64,000 nucleotides of DNA, from contig NZ_JAERQN010000001.1 of NCBI RefSeq assembly GCF_016805305.1, positions 124,001-188,000 of the forward strand. Direction: 5' to 3'. The DNA is from Falsiroseomonas ponticola (lineage in GTDB: Bacteria; Pseudomonadota; Alphaproteobacteria; Acetobacterales; Acetobacteraceae). Below, piece by piece: positions 53,164-60,921 of the stretch (the stretch's first letter is position 1; every line of letters starts with the position of its first letter). A program made the position numbers and the translations under genes. The notes beneath the pieces are model-generated. The model was not told the origin of the DNA, did no database searches, and saw nothing but the letters and a program-made list of their open reading frames with translations.

Positions 53164-53988
53164 ATGTCCGCCACCAGCGCCGATGATGCGCCCGCCCGCC
53201 CCGGTCCCGCTGCCGCGGATTGGCTGCTGCCAGCGCTGGGCGGCGCGATCTTCCTCGGCGGCTGGGAAACGCTGGTACGTGTCCTGAGCGTGCCGAAGTT
53301 CATTCTGCCCGCGCCCAGCCTGATCTTCGAGACATTGATAAAAGATCGGGCGAGCCTGCTGGAGGCGCTGGGCTTCACCGCGACCATCACCCTCTCCGCC
53401 TTCGTGCTTGCCATGCTGTCGGGCATCGCGCTCGGCGTCGCGCTGACGCAGAACCGCATGGTGGAGCGCACCTTCTGGCCCTATGCCGTGATGATGCAGG
53501 TGACGCCGGTCATCGCCATCGCGCCCATCATCGTCATCTGGGTCGGGCTGGATCGGGTGTGGCTGGCGCTGCTGATCCTGGCCTGGCTGGTCGCCTTCTT
53601 CCCCATCCTGTCGAACACCGCGGCGGGGATGAAGTCCGTCGATCACGGCTTGAGCAACGTCTTCGACCTCTGCGGGGCGTCGCGCTGGAAGCGCTTCCGC
53701 TACCTGCAGCTGCCGGGCGCGCTGCCCTACATCCTGGCCGGCGCGCGCATCTCCTCCGGCCTCTCCGTCATCGGCGCCGTCGTCGCGGAATTCGTGGCGG
53801 GCAGCGGGTCCGCCACCGGCCTCGCCTGGGTCATCGTGGAGAGCGGGTCGCTGCTGAACGTGCCGCGCATGTTCGCGGCGCTCTTCCTGCTCTCCGCCTT
53901 CGGCATCACCATCTGGCTGGTCATGTCCGCCGTGCAGCGCGCCCTGCTGCGCCGCTGGCACGAAAGCGAATTGGCGCGGGAGAATTGA
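53164..53988 (+). CDS. ABC transporter permease (SsuC/TauC type)
   Basis: 274-residue inner-membrane subunit with about six helices: WLLPALGGAIFLGGWETLVRVL first, and the EAA loop FDLCGASRWKRFRYLQLPGALPYILAGARISSGL that docks the ATPase. Belongs with the binding protein and the adjacent broken ATPase gene. Confidence 0.93.
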   Translation: MSATSADDAPARPGPAAADWLLPALGGAIFLGGWETLVRVLSVPKFILPAPSLIFETLIKDRASLLEALGFTATITLSAFVLAMLSGIALGVALTQNRMVERTFWPYAVMMQVTPVIAIAPIIVIWVGLDRVWLALLILAWLVAFFPILSNTAAGMKSVDHGLSNVFDLCGASRWKRFRYLQLPGALPYILAGARISSGLSVIGAVVAEFVAGSGSATGLAWVIVESGSLLNVPRMFAALFLLSAFGITIWLVMSAVQRALLRRWHESELAREN

Positions 53989-53994
53989 GCGGCA

Positions 53995-54702
53995 TGGACA
54001 TGCACCATCCCGCCGAGCCCCTGCTGCGCCTGCGTGGCGTGGACAAGGTCTATACCAGCGGCACCGTCGCGCTGCGGGAAATCGACGGCGCTGCGCCTGA
54101 TCGCGGGCCTCGGCAAGCACAGCGGCGGCAGCATCGACTGGCCCGGCCGCGGCTTCGTGCCGGGCGACCTCGGCTTCGTCTTCCAGGAACCCACGCTGAT
54201 GCCCTGGGCCAGCGTCTGGGACAATGTCTTCCTGCCCCTGCGGCTCCGCGACCGCCCGCGCGCGCAGGTGGCGGCGGAGGTCGATGCGGCACTCGACCTC
54301 GTCGGCCTCTCCGGCTTCGCCAAGGCCTTCCCGCGGGAGCTGTCGGGCGGCATGCGCATGCGCGTCTCCATCGCCCGCGCGCTGGTGATGAAGCCGCGGC
54401 TGCTGCTGATGGACGAGCCCTTCGCGGCGCTGGACGAGATCACGCGGCAGAAGCTCTGCGACGACCTCCTCGGCATCTGGCGCAAGGCGGGCTGCACCGT
54501 CGTCTTCGTCACGCACAGCGTCTATGAAAGCGTCTATCTCTCCGCCCGCATCGTCGTCATGGCCGCGCGCCCCGGCCGCATCATCGGGGAGATGGCGGTG
54601 GAGGAGCCCTATCCCCGCGACCGGCGCTTCCGCCTGGCGCCCGCCTATGCGGAATACTGCCGGCAGGTCTCGGGCCTGCTGGACCAGGCGATGGCCGGCT
54701 AG
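53995..54702 (+). pseudogene. SsuB-type ABC transporter ATPase disrupted by internal deletion/frameshift
   Basis: The reading frame opens as MDMHHPAEPLLRLRGVDKVYTSGTVALREID (53995 to about 54087), then ends in a wrong frame. A +1 frame from about 54070 gives RCGKSTALRLIAGL and all later motifs: Q loop VFQEPTLMPW, signature LSGGMRMRVSIARAL, Walker B LLLMDEP and switch VTHSVYES, to the end at 54702. About 19-20 codons, including the start of the Walker A loop, are missing. The junction 14-mer (54073-54086) can be read both as LREID and as CGKST, as expected if two direct repeats recombined. Either a true loss or an assembly collapse. Confidence 0.85.
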
Positions 54703-56090
54703 GCCGCCGGCCGCTTCGTCGCCCAGCCCTTCGTCGCCAGCGTCGTCACCGCCGCGCTCTCCTTCTCCTCCAGCCCCAGCTTGCCGGGGTTCAGCAGGCC
54801 ATGCGGGTCCATGGCGCGCTTGAAGGCGGCGTCACGCTCATCGATCGCCTTGATGCCGACGGCGCGCACGCCCGTGGTGTGGCTGTTCGCGACATTCATG
54901 CCCAGCGCCTGCATCTGGTCCACGAGGCCCGCCAGCTGCGCCTCGCTCTCGAACACCACATAGGGCGATCCCATGCCGACCAGCTGGCCCTGGCTGTAGA
55001 AGATCTCGAAGCGCAGCGGCCCTACGCCGCGCATGGCATCGTGCAGCCGCGCGACGGAGGCCTCCAGCCCCTGCGGCGGGAACATTCCCTGCAGCACGGT
55101 GTAGCGCGGCTGGTGCTTCTGGATCTGGCGCAGCGCATGGCCGAAGGCGAATTCATAGAGCGGCGCGCCATAACGCCCACGCCCCTCCGCCACGCAGGTC
55201 ACGATCTGCCCGCCATGCATCGCGACCAGCGCGCGGAATTCCGCGAGGTGCCGCCCCGCCACCATGACCATCGCCATGGAATGCCCCTCCGGCACGATGT
55301 CGCCGAGGTTCTTCATCAGCCGCGGCACCGGCCATTCCTGCACGGAAGCCAGCTTGCGCGCGATGCCGGGATGGCTGGCGAAGGCGATCCCGAAGCGCGC
55401 GGCCTCCATGAAATCCGGGAAGGCGACCACCGCTTCCTTCCACGCCTCCGCCGGTGCCAGCGGCAGTTCCAGCTCCGTCATCACGCCGTTGGTGCCATAG
55501 GCGTGCTGCACCAGCAGCGTGTCGGCACCACGCAGCTCCTCCAGCCGAGGCTCCGCCTCGACGCTCATCACCTGGATCGCGGTGATATTGCCGGAATCGC
55601 GCAGCATGCCCCAGCGGCAGGACCCCATGCCCCCGCTGCCGCCGCCGATGAAGCCGCCGATGGTGCTGTCCGACCGCGTGGAGGGATGGATGCGCAATTC
55701 CTTGCCATGGGCGCGCAGCACCTCATCGATCTCGCCCATCAGCGTGCCGCTACGGACGCGGACATTCGTGTCGCTGACGGCGACGACGCCGGTATAGCCC
55801 GTCATGTCCAGCATCGCGCCACCCGCCAGCGGCACGGATTGCCCGTAATTCGCCGTCCCGCCACCGCGCGGCGTCAGCGGGATGCGATGCCGCACCGCCC
55901 AGCGCAGCACGGCGCGCAATTCGTGGTTGTCCCGCGGGCTGACCACGGCCTCGGCCTCCCGCCCCCGCAGCGCCTTCCGCAGCAGCGGGCTGATCGCATA
56001 CATGTCCCGGCTTTTCGCGCGCACCACGGCGGGATCGGCGGAATGGGGGACATCCGCGATCTCCTGCAGCAGCGCGGCAATGTCGGGCAT
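54699..56090 (-). CDS. GlcD-like FAD-linked oxidase (paralogue 2)
   Basis: 463 residues, same family and length as the protein at 50555: LTPRGGGTANYGQSVPLAGGAMLDMTGYTGV, GFIGGGSGGMGSCRWGMLRDSGN and MDPHGLLNPGKL. The two share extended blocks such as RIHPSTxxSxTI and VANSHxxxVxxVGIK, so they are products of an older duplication. Its stop codon overlaps that of the convergent ATPase gene in the palindrome CTAG (54699-54702). Start at 56090 (MPDIAALLQEIADVP). Confidence 0.88.
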   Translation of the reverse strand: MPDIAALLQEIADVPHSADPAVVRAKSRDMYAISPLLRKALRGREAEAVVSPRDNHELRAVLRWAVRHRIPLTPRGGGTANYGQSVPLAGGAMLDMTGYTGVVAVSDTNVRVRSGTLMGEIDEVLRAHGKELRIHPSTRSDSTIGGFIGGGSGGMGSCRWGMLRDSGNITAIQVMSVEAEPRLEELRGADTLLVQHAYGTNGVMTELELPLAPAEAWKEAVVAFPDFMEAARFGIAFASHPGIARKLASVQEWPVPRLMKNLGDIVPEGHSMAMVMVAGRHLAEFRALVAMHGGQIVTCVAEGRGRYGAPLYEFAFGHALRQIQKHQPRYTVLQGMFPPQGLEASVARLHDAMRGVGPLRFEIFYSQGQLVGMGSPYVVFESEAQLAGLVDQMQALGMNVANSHTTGVRAVGIKAIDERDAAFKRAMDPHGLLNPGKLGLEEKESAAVTTLATKGWATKRPAA

Positions 56091-56119
56091 GGCGAGGCTC
56101 CGTCCTGGAAACACACGCG

Positions 56120-56136
56120 ATGCTTGCAGGAAGCAT
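56120..56136. promoter_or_regulatory. Inverted repeat upstream of oxidase 2
   Basis: ATGCTT - GCAGG - AAGCAT, a 6-5-6 repeat 30 bases upstream of the oxidase 2 start and about 75 bases before the divergent RraA-like gene. It contains the GCTTGCA element that also occurs, inverted, beside the palindrome at 52056, so one regulator may control both oxidase genes. Confidence 0.45.
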
Positions 56137-56209
56137 GCCAGAAGCACGGCTTGGCGGGACGGCGCGGCGTGCCCATGATGCGGGCGACCAGCGGGGGAAA
56201 CACGGCATC

Positions 56210-56872
56210 GTGGCCGGGAACGACATCATCGCGCGCCTCTCGCGCCTCGACAGTTGCGCGCTCTCCGACGCCATGGACAAGCTCGGCCTGCCGCCCGCGC
56301 TTTCCGGCCTGCCGCCCCGCACCGTGCAAGGCCGCATCGCCGGCCGCGTGATGACGGTGCGCCTGGCGGAAGGCCCGCCGCCACCCGGCACCCCGCCCCG
56401 CCACCTCTGCTCCGCCGCGATCGAGGCCGCGGAAGCCGGCGATATCCTGCTCATCCAGCACGTACCGGGCCTCGATGCCGGCGGCTGGGGCGGCATCCTC
56501 TCCCGCGCCGCGCGCGCCCGCGGCCTTGCCGGCATCATCACCGATGGCGCCGCGCGCGACATCGACGAGGCGCGGGAGATCGCCTTCCCCGTCTTCGCCG
56601 CCGCCACCACCGCCCGCACCGCCCGCGGAAGGCTGCATGAGGCCGAGACGGGCGGTGTCGTCACCATCGCCGGCGTGGTGGCACGCCCCGGCGACTTCGC
56701 GCTGGCCGATGGAAGCGGCGTCGTCCTCATCGCCGCCGCCGACATCGCCCGCGTGCTGGACGCGGCCGAGATGATCGCGGCGCGGGAGGCCGCGATGGCG
56801 CGGGACGTGGAGGCCGGGAAGCCGGTCAGCCTGGTGATGGGCGCCGATTACGAACACATGCTGCAGCGCTGA
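56210..56872 (+). CDS. RraA / 4-hydroxy-4-methyl-2-oxoglutarate aldolase-family protein
   Basis: 220 residues from GTG 56210. Family features: RLDSCALSDAMDKLGLP, the substrate/Mg site GWGGILSRAARARGLAGIITDGAARDIDE with the catalytic Arg-Asp, and DFALADGSGVVLI. Members cleave HMG or 4-carboxy-4-hydroxy-2-oxoadipate to pyruvate in protocatechuate/gallate meta-cleavage, or are related regulators. The GTG lies behind GGGGGAA at a rather long spacing, so the exact start is uncertain. First of a four-gene rightward operon. Confidence 0.82.
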   Translation: MAGNDIIARLSRLDSCALSDAMDKLGLPPALSGLPPRTVQGRIAGRVMTVRLAEGPPPPGTPPRHLCSAAIEAAEAGDILLIQHVPGLDAGGWGGILSRAARARGLAGIITDGAARDIDEAREIAFPVFAAATTARTARGRLHEAETGGVVTIAGVVARPGDFALADGSGVVLIAAADIARVLDAAEMIAAREAAMARDVEAGKPVSLVMGADYEHMLQR

Positions 56873-56880
56873 GGATCATC

Positions 56881-57429
56881 ATGGCCCGCCTCCCCTACCT
56901 CACCCGCGCCGACCTCCCCGATCACGACCAGGACCTGCTGAAGCGCGATATCGCACTCAACCGCCTGCTGGCGCACAGCCCCGGCCTGGCGCGCGCCTTC
57001 ACCGGCCTCGCCATGCATATCCGCCACGCCAGCCGCCTGGATGCACGGCTGCGGGAACTCGCGATCCTGCAGATCGGCTGGCTGGCGCGCAGCCCCTATG
57101 AATGGTCGCACCATGTCCGCATCAGCCAGGATTTCGGCTGCACGGAGGCCGATATCCGCGCCATCGGCGTGGAGACCGCCGGCGGCGATTCCGCGCTGGA
57201 GCCGCTGGCGAAGCTGGTGCTGCAGGGCGCGCGGGAGATGTGGCACGGCCCCGCCATGTCCACCGCCACCTTCGACGCGCTGCGCCCGCATTTCGATGCG
57301 GAGGCGCTGGTGGAACTCACGCTGATCATCGCGACCTATTGCGGCCTGGTGCGCTTCCTCGGGACCATGGAGATCGACGTGGAGCCGGACTACATGCCCT
57401 ATCTCCTCGCGCATCCCCTGCCCGCATGA
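56881..57429 (+). CDS. Carboxymuconolactone decarboxylase-family protein
   Basis: 182 residues of all-helical AhpD/CMD fold: RLRELAILQIGWLARSPYEWSHHVRISQDFGCTEADI is the core. The CxxC of AhpD is absent and the site has EW-x-HH, as in the many non-redox CMD relatives. May be a decarboxylase or isomerase in the pathway of its neighbours. Overlaps the metallo-beta-lactamase gene by ATGA (57426). Confidence 0.86.
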   Translation: MARLPYLTRADLPDHDQDLLKRDIALNRLLAHSPGLARAFTGLAMHIRHASRLDARLRELAILQIGWLARSPYEWSHHVRISQDFGCTEADIRAIGVETAGGDSALEPLAKLVLQGAREMWHGPAMSTATFDALRPHFDAEALVELTLIIATYCGLVRFLGTMEIDVEPDYMPYLLAHPLPA

Positions 57430-58310
57430 TCGCCACGCAGGTCCCGGGCGTCTTCCACCGCCGCGTCGGCGAGATCCTCGTCACCGCGCTGCATGACGGC
57501 CACCAGGATGCGCCCGTCTCCTCGATGGATGGCATCGGCGCGGAGGAGGCGACGGCGCTGCTGGCCGCCTCCTTCCGCCCGGCGCGGCGCACCGCGGTCA
57601 ATGCCTTCCTGATCCGGCATGGCAGCCGCATCGCGCTGGTCGATGCGGGCCTCGGCCAGGGCGTGCGTCCCACCGTCGGCTTCGTCGCGCAGCACCTGGC
57701 CGAGGCGGGCGTCGCGGCGGCCGCAGTGGACACGCTGCTGATGACGCATCTGCATCGCGACCATTGGGGCGGCATCGCCGACAGCGCGGGCAATGCCGCC
57801 TTCCCGAACGCTACGCTCCACGTCCATGCCGATGAACTCGCGCATTGGGACAGCGACGAGGCGATGATGCGCCTGCCTGACCCCGCCCAGCGCCAGGCCA
57901 TGTTCATCGAGACGCGCAACCGCCTGCGCCCCTATCGCGACCGCATGGCGCCGTTCACGCAGGGCGAGGTCTTCCCCGGCGTCACCGCCATCCCGCTGCC
58001 GGGCCACACCCCCGGCCATACCGGCTTCATGGTGTCATCGCAGGGAAAGTCCCTGCTGATCTGGGGCGACATCGTGCATGTCCCGGAAGTGCAGATCGCG
58101 CGGCCCGAAGTCACGATGAAGGTGGATACCGACCCGGCGCTGGCCATCGCCACGCGCCGCCGCATCCTCGACCAGGTCGCGACGGACCGGCTCGCCATCG
58201 CGGGCATGCACCTGCACTTCCCCGCCTTCGCGCATGTCGCGCGCGAAGGCTCCGGCTATCGCCTGGTGCCGGATGCCTGGACGCTCGACCTCGACGGAGA
58301 CACGCCATGA
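57426..58310 (+). CDS. Metallo-beta-lactamase-fold hydrolase
   Basis: 294 residues with a complete dinuclear site: HLHRDHWGG (HxHxDH), LPGHTPGHTG, WGDIVH and the final His in GMHLHFP. The layout resembles quorum-quenching lactonases and other small-ester hydrolases of the family. No signal peptide. Coupled by ATGA to both neighbours, which suggests one catabolic route with the RraA-like aldolase and the CMD protein. Confidence 0.9.
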   Translation: MIATQVPGVFHRRVGEILVTALHDGHQDAPVSSMDGIGAEEATALLAASFRPARRTAVNAFLIRHGSRIALVDAGLGQGVRPTVGFVAQHLAEAGVAAAAVDTLLMTHLHRDHWGGIADSAGNAAFPNATLHVHADELAHWDSDEAMMRLPDPAQRQAMFIETRNRLRPYRDRMAPFTQGEVFPGVTAIPLPGHTPGHTGFMVSSQGKSLLIWGDIVHVPEVQIARPEVTMKVDTDPALAIATRRRILDQVATDRLAIAGMHLHFPAFAHVAREGSGYRLVPDAWTLDLDGDTP

Positions 58311-59095
58311 TGCGCTGGATCGACCTGGACGGCGCCGCGCTGCGCTACCACGACACGGGCGGCGATGGCCCCGTGCTGCTGCTGCTGCATGAGATGGGCG
58401 GCAGCCTGGAAAGCTGGGACTTCATGCTGCCGCTGCTGGCACCGCGCTGCCGCGTGCTGCGCTATGACCAGCGCGGCGCGGGCCTGTCGGAAAAGCCGCG
58501 CACGCCGCTGACCATGCCCGCGCAGGGCAATGACGCGGTCGCGCTGCTGGATGCGCTCGGCATCACGCAGCCCGTCGTGACAGTGGGGATGGCGGTCGGC
58601 GGCGCTCTCGCGCTGCACATCGCCGCCGCGCATCCCGGCCGCGTCCGCGGCGTCGTCGTCTCCTCTCCCGCCACGGGCGTGAACGAAGCCGCTCGCGTCG
58701 CGCTGCTGGCCCGGGCGCAGGAGATGGAGACGAAGGGCGCCCGCGCCGTCGTCGATACCGGCCTTCAGACGAGCTACCCGCCCGCCATGCGCGGCGATGC
58801 CGAACGCTTCGCGCATTGCCGCGCCTCGCGCCTCGGCGTCGATCCCGCCGGCCAGGCCGCCACGGCGCGGATGCTGGCCGATCTCGACATGACGGCCGAC
58901 CTCGCCAGCATCGCCTGCCCCGTGCTGGTGCTGGCCGCGAAGCATGACCTGACTCGGCCGCCGGAACGCGTGAGGCCCGTAGCCGAGGCCATCGCCGGCG
59001 CCGAGCTCCGGGAGGTGGAGAGCGGCCACTTCATGGCCATCCAGACCCCGGAACTGATGGCCGACGCCGTGCTCGGCTTCCTCGACCGGCTCTAG
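58307..59095 (+). CDS. PcaD-like alpha/beta hydrolase with Ala at the nucleophile position
   Basis: 262 residues; the opening LRYHDTGGDGPVLLLLHEMGG and RYDQRGAGLSEKP are those of 3-oxoadipate enol-lactonase-type hydrolases, with a C-terminal LAAKHDLTRPPE (acid) and ESGHFMAIQTPE (His). The nucleophile elbow, normally G-x-S-x-G, reads VGMAVGGALAL with Ala in place of Ser. It may be inactive, use another residue, or act as a lyase or binding protein. Last gene of the rightward operon; its stop overlaps the opposing gene in CTAG (59092-59095). Confidence 0.84.
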   Translation: MMRWIDLDGAALRYHDTGGDGPVLLLLHEMGGSLESWDFMLPLLAPRCRVLRYDQRGAGLSEKPRTPLTMPAQGNDAVALLDALGITQPVVTVGMAVGGALALHIAAAHPGRVRGVVVSSPATGVNEAARVALLARAQEMETKGARAVVDTGLQTSYPPAMRGDAERFAHCRASRLGVDPAGQAATARMLADLDMTADLASIACPVLVLAAKHDLTRPPERVRPVAEAIAGAELREVESGHFMAIQTPELMADAVLGFLDRL

Positions 59096-60804
59096 GAACG
59101 CACCAGCCGCCCCGGCCGCGCCCCCGTCTCCGCGCCACGCTCCATGATGGGCACGCCGGAGACGAGGGTCATGTCGTAGCCATCCACGCGCTGCACCAGG
59201 CGGCGGCCGCCGGCGGGCAGGTCGTAGATCATCTCCGGATGGTGCAGGCGCAGCCCGTCCAGGTCGATGACGTTGATGTCGGCCTTAAGGCCGGGCTTGA
59301 GGCGCCCGCGATCATGGAAGCCGAAGAAATCCGCCGTGCCGCTGGTCTGGCGCTGCACCACGAATTCCAGCGGCAGGCGATCGCCGCGCTGGCGATCGCG
59401 CGTCCAATGCGTCAGGCCGAAGGTCGGCATGGAGGCATCGCAGATCACGCCGCAATGCGCGCCGCCATCCGACAGCCCCACCACCGTATGCGGGTCCTGC
59501 AGCAGCCCGTGCAGGCGATTGAAGTCGCCGCCGACATAGTTGACGACGGGGAAATACAGCATCCGCCCGCCATCGCCGCCCGTCAGGTAGTCGTAGCAGA
59601 AGGCCACGGGGTCCTGCCCCGCCGCGGCGGCCATCGCGGCCATGCTGCGCTCCGGCGGCGGCTCGTAGTCCGGCGGGTCGCCGAGGGCGAACATCTGGTC
59701 CCAGCGCGTCGCGATCTGGCGCGACAGCGGCGGCACCATATGCAGCAGGCGCGGAGACGCCTCCTCCGCCAGGATCTTCGCTCGCACCGCCGGTTCCCGC
59801 AGTTTTGCGAGTTGCTCCGCCGGCGGCAGATGCGCCAGTTCGTGAAAGCTTTCACGCAGCGCGAAGGGGTTGAGCGAGGTGGTCAGGCCGAGGATCAGCC
59901 CGACCGGCCGCGACGCCACCTGCGCCGCCAGCGGCAACCCATCCGCCCGCGCCGCGCGGACATGGCCGAGCAGCCGCTGCAGGCGCCCGGGGTCCGCGTT
60001 GCGATCCGTCAGCAGGAACCACACCGGCCGCTGCGTGCTGGCCGCCACCTGGCGCAGCCAGGCGAATTCCGCGGCCTCATCCTCGAAGTCGCTCAGCATG
60101 CCGAAGGTGCCGCGGCCCGAACGGCCGATGGCCTGGCCGATCGCCAGCAATTCCCGATGCTCCGCATAGCGCGCGGGCACCAGATCGCCCGTCGGCGTCT
60201 TGTGCTGGTCGGTGCGGCTGGTGGTGAAGCCGAAGGCGCCGGCGCGCAGTGCCTCCTCCGTCAGCCTGGCCATCTCCGCGATGTCGTCATCCGTCGCGGC
60301 CTGGCGGTTCAGCCCGCGCTCGCCCATGACGTAGACGCGCAGCGGGTGGTGCGCGACCTGCGCCGCCACATCGATGGTGCGCGGCATGGCGTCCAGCGCA
60401 TCGAGATACTCTGGAAAGCTCTCCCAGTTCCACTGCAGCCCCTCGGCCAGCGTGATGCCGGGAATGTCCTCCACGCCTTCCATCAAATCGATCAGCGCCT
60501 GGTGATCGCGCTTGCGCACGGGAGCGAAGCCAACGCCGCAATTCCCGAACAGGATCGTCGTCGCGCCATGCCAGACGGAGGGGGCGAGCACCGGGTCCCA
60601 GGTGGCCTGCCCGTCGTAATGCGTATGCACATCCACCCAGCCCGGGGCGACGATGCGGCCTTCGGCCTGCACGTCGCGTTTCGCGGGGCCCGCCTTGCCG
60701 CCGACCTGCGTGATGCGGTCGCCATCGATCGCCACGTCGCCGGTGAAGCGGGGCGCCCCCGTGCCGTCCACGATGGTGCCGCCGCGGATGACCAGGTCGT
60801 GCAT
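59092..60804 (-). CDS. N-acyl-D-amino-acid deacylase-like amidohydrolase
   Basis: 570-residue amidohydrolase of the D-aminoacylase group. Motifs: IVDGTGAPRFTGDVAIDGDRI, metal site DVHTHYDGQ, ILFGNCGVGFAP, and SDGGAHCG with the catalytic Asp. The start at 60804 (MHDLVIRGGTIV) is the family start. An open frame continues upstream through the antisense of the next gene without homology. Located between two convergent/divergent peptide-related units; it may hydrolyse an N-acyl amino acid imported by the adjacent Dpp-type transporter (inference). Confidence 0.87.
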   Translation of the reverse strand: MHDLVIRGGTIVDGTGAPRFTGDVAIDGDRITQVGGKAGPAKRDVQAEGRIVAPGWVDVHTHYDGQATWDPVLAPSVWHGATTILFGNCGVGFAPVRKRDHQALIDLMEGVEDIPGITLAEGLQWNWESFPEYLDALDAMPRTIDVAAQVAHHPLRVYVMGERGLNRQAATDDDIAEMARLTEEALRAGAFGFTTSRTDQHKTPTGDLVPARYAEHRELLAIGQAIGRSGRGTFGMLSDFEDEAAEFAWLRQVAASTQRPVWFLLTDRNADPGRLQRLLGHVRAARADGLPLAAQVASRPVGLILGLTTSLNPFALRESFHELAHLPPAEQLAKLREPAVRAKILAEEASPRLLHMVPPLSRQIATRWDQMFALGDPPDYEPPPERSMAAMAAAAGQDPVAFCYDYLTGGDGGRMLYFPVVNYVGGDFNRLHGLLQDPHTVVGLSDGGAHCGVICDASMPTFGLTHWTRDRQRGDRLPLEFVVQRQTSGTADFFGFHDRGRLKPGLKADINVIDLDGLRLHHPEMIYDLPAGGRRLVQRVDGYDMTLVSGVPIMERGAETGARPGRLVRS

Positions 60805-60921
60805 GAAGGCTCCTTGCCAAGGATCGAGGTTGTCCGGACAATGGCCCCGGCCGCGCGGGATGGCAACGGGGATCGGGGACCGATCCTCCGGCTGTGACCG
60901 GGGCGACGGGGGAACAGACCA

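Noticed and set aside
51944..54516. Leftward extension of the GlcD-like oxidase 1 across the ABC transporter genes
   Set aside because: Composition is that of an antisense frame (Arg/His/Gly-rich), and the oxidase has a good start with a ribosome site at 51943.
56881..57429. Missing CxxC in the CMD-family protein as a sign of inactivation
   Set aside because: Many members of the wider family have EW-x-HH here instead of the AhpD CxxC, so this is ordinary variation.
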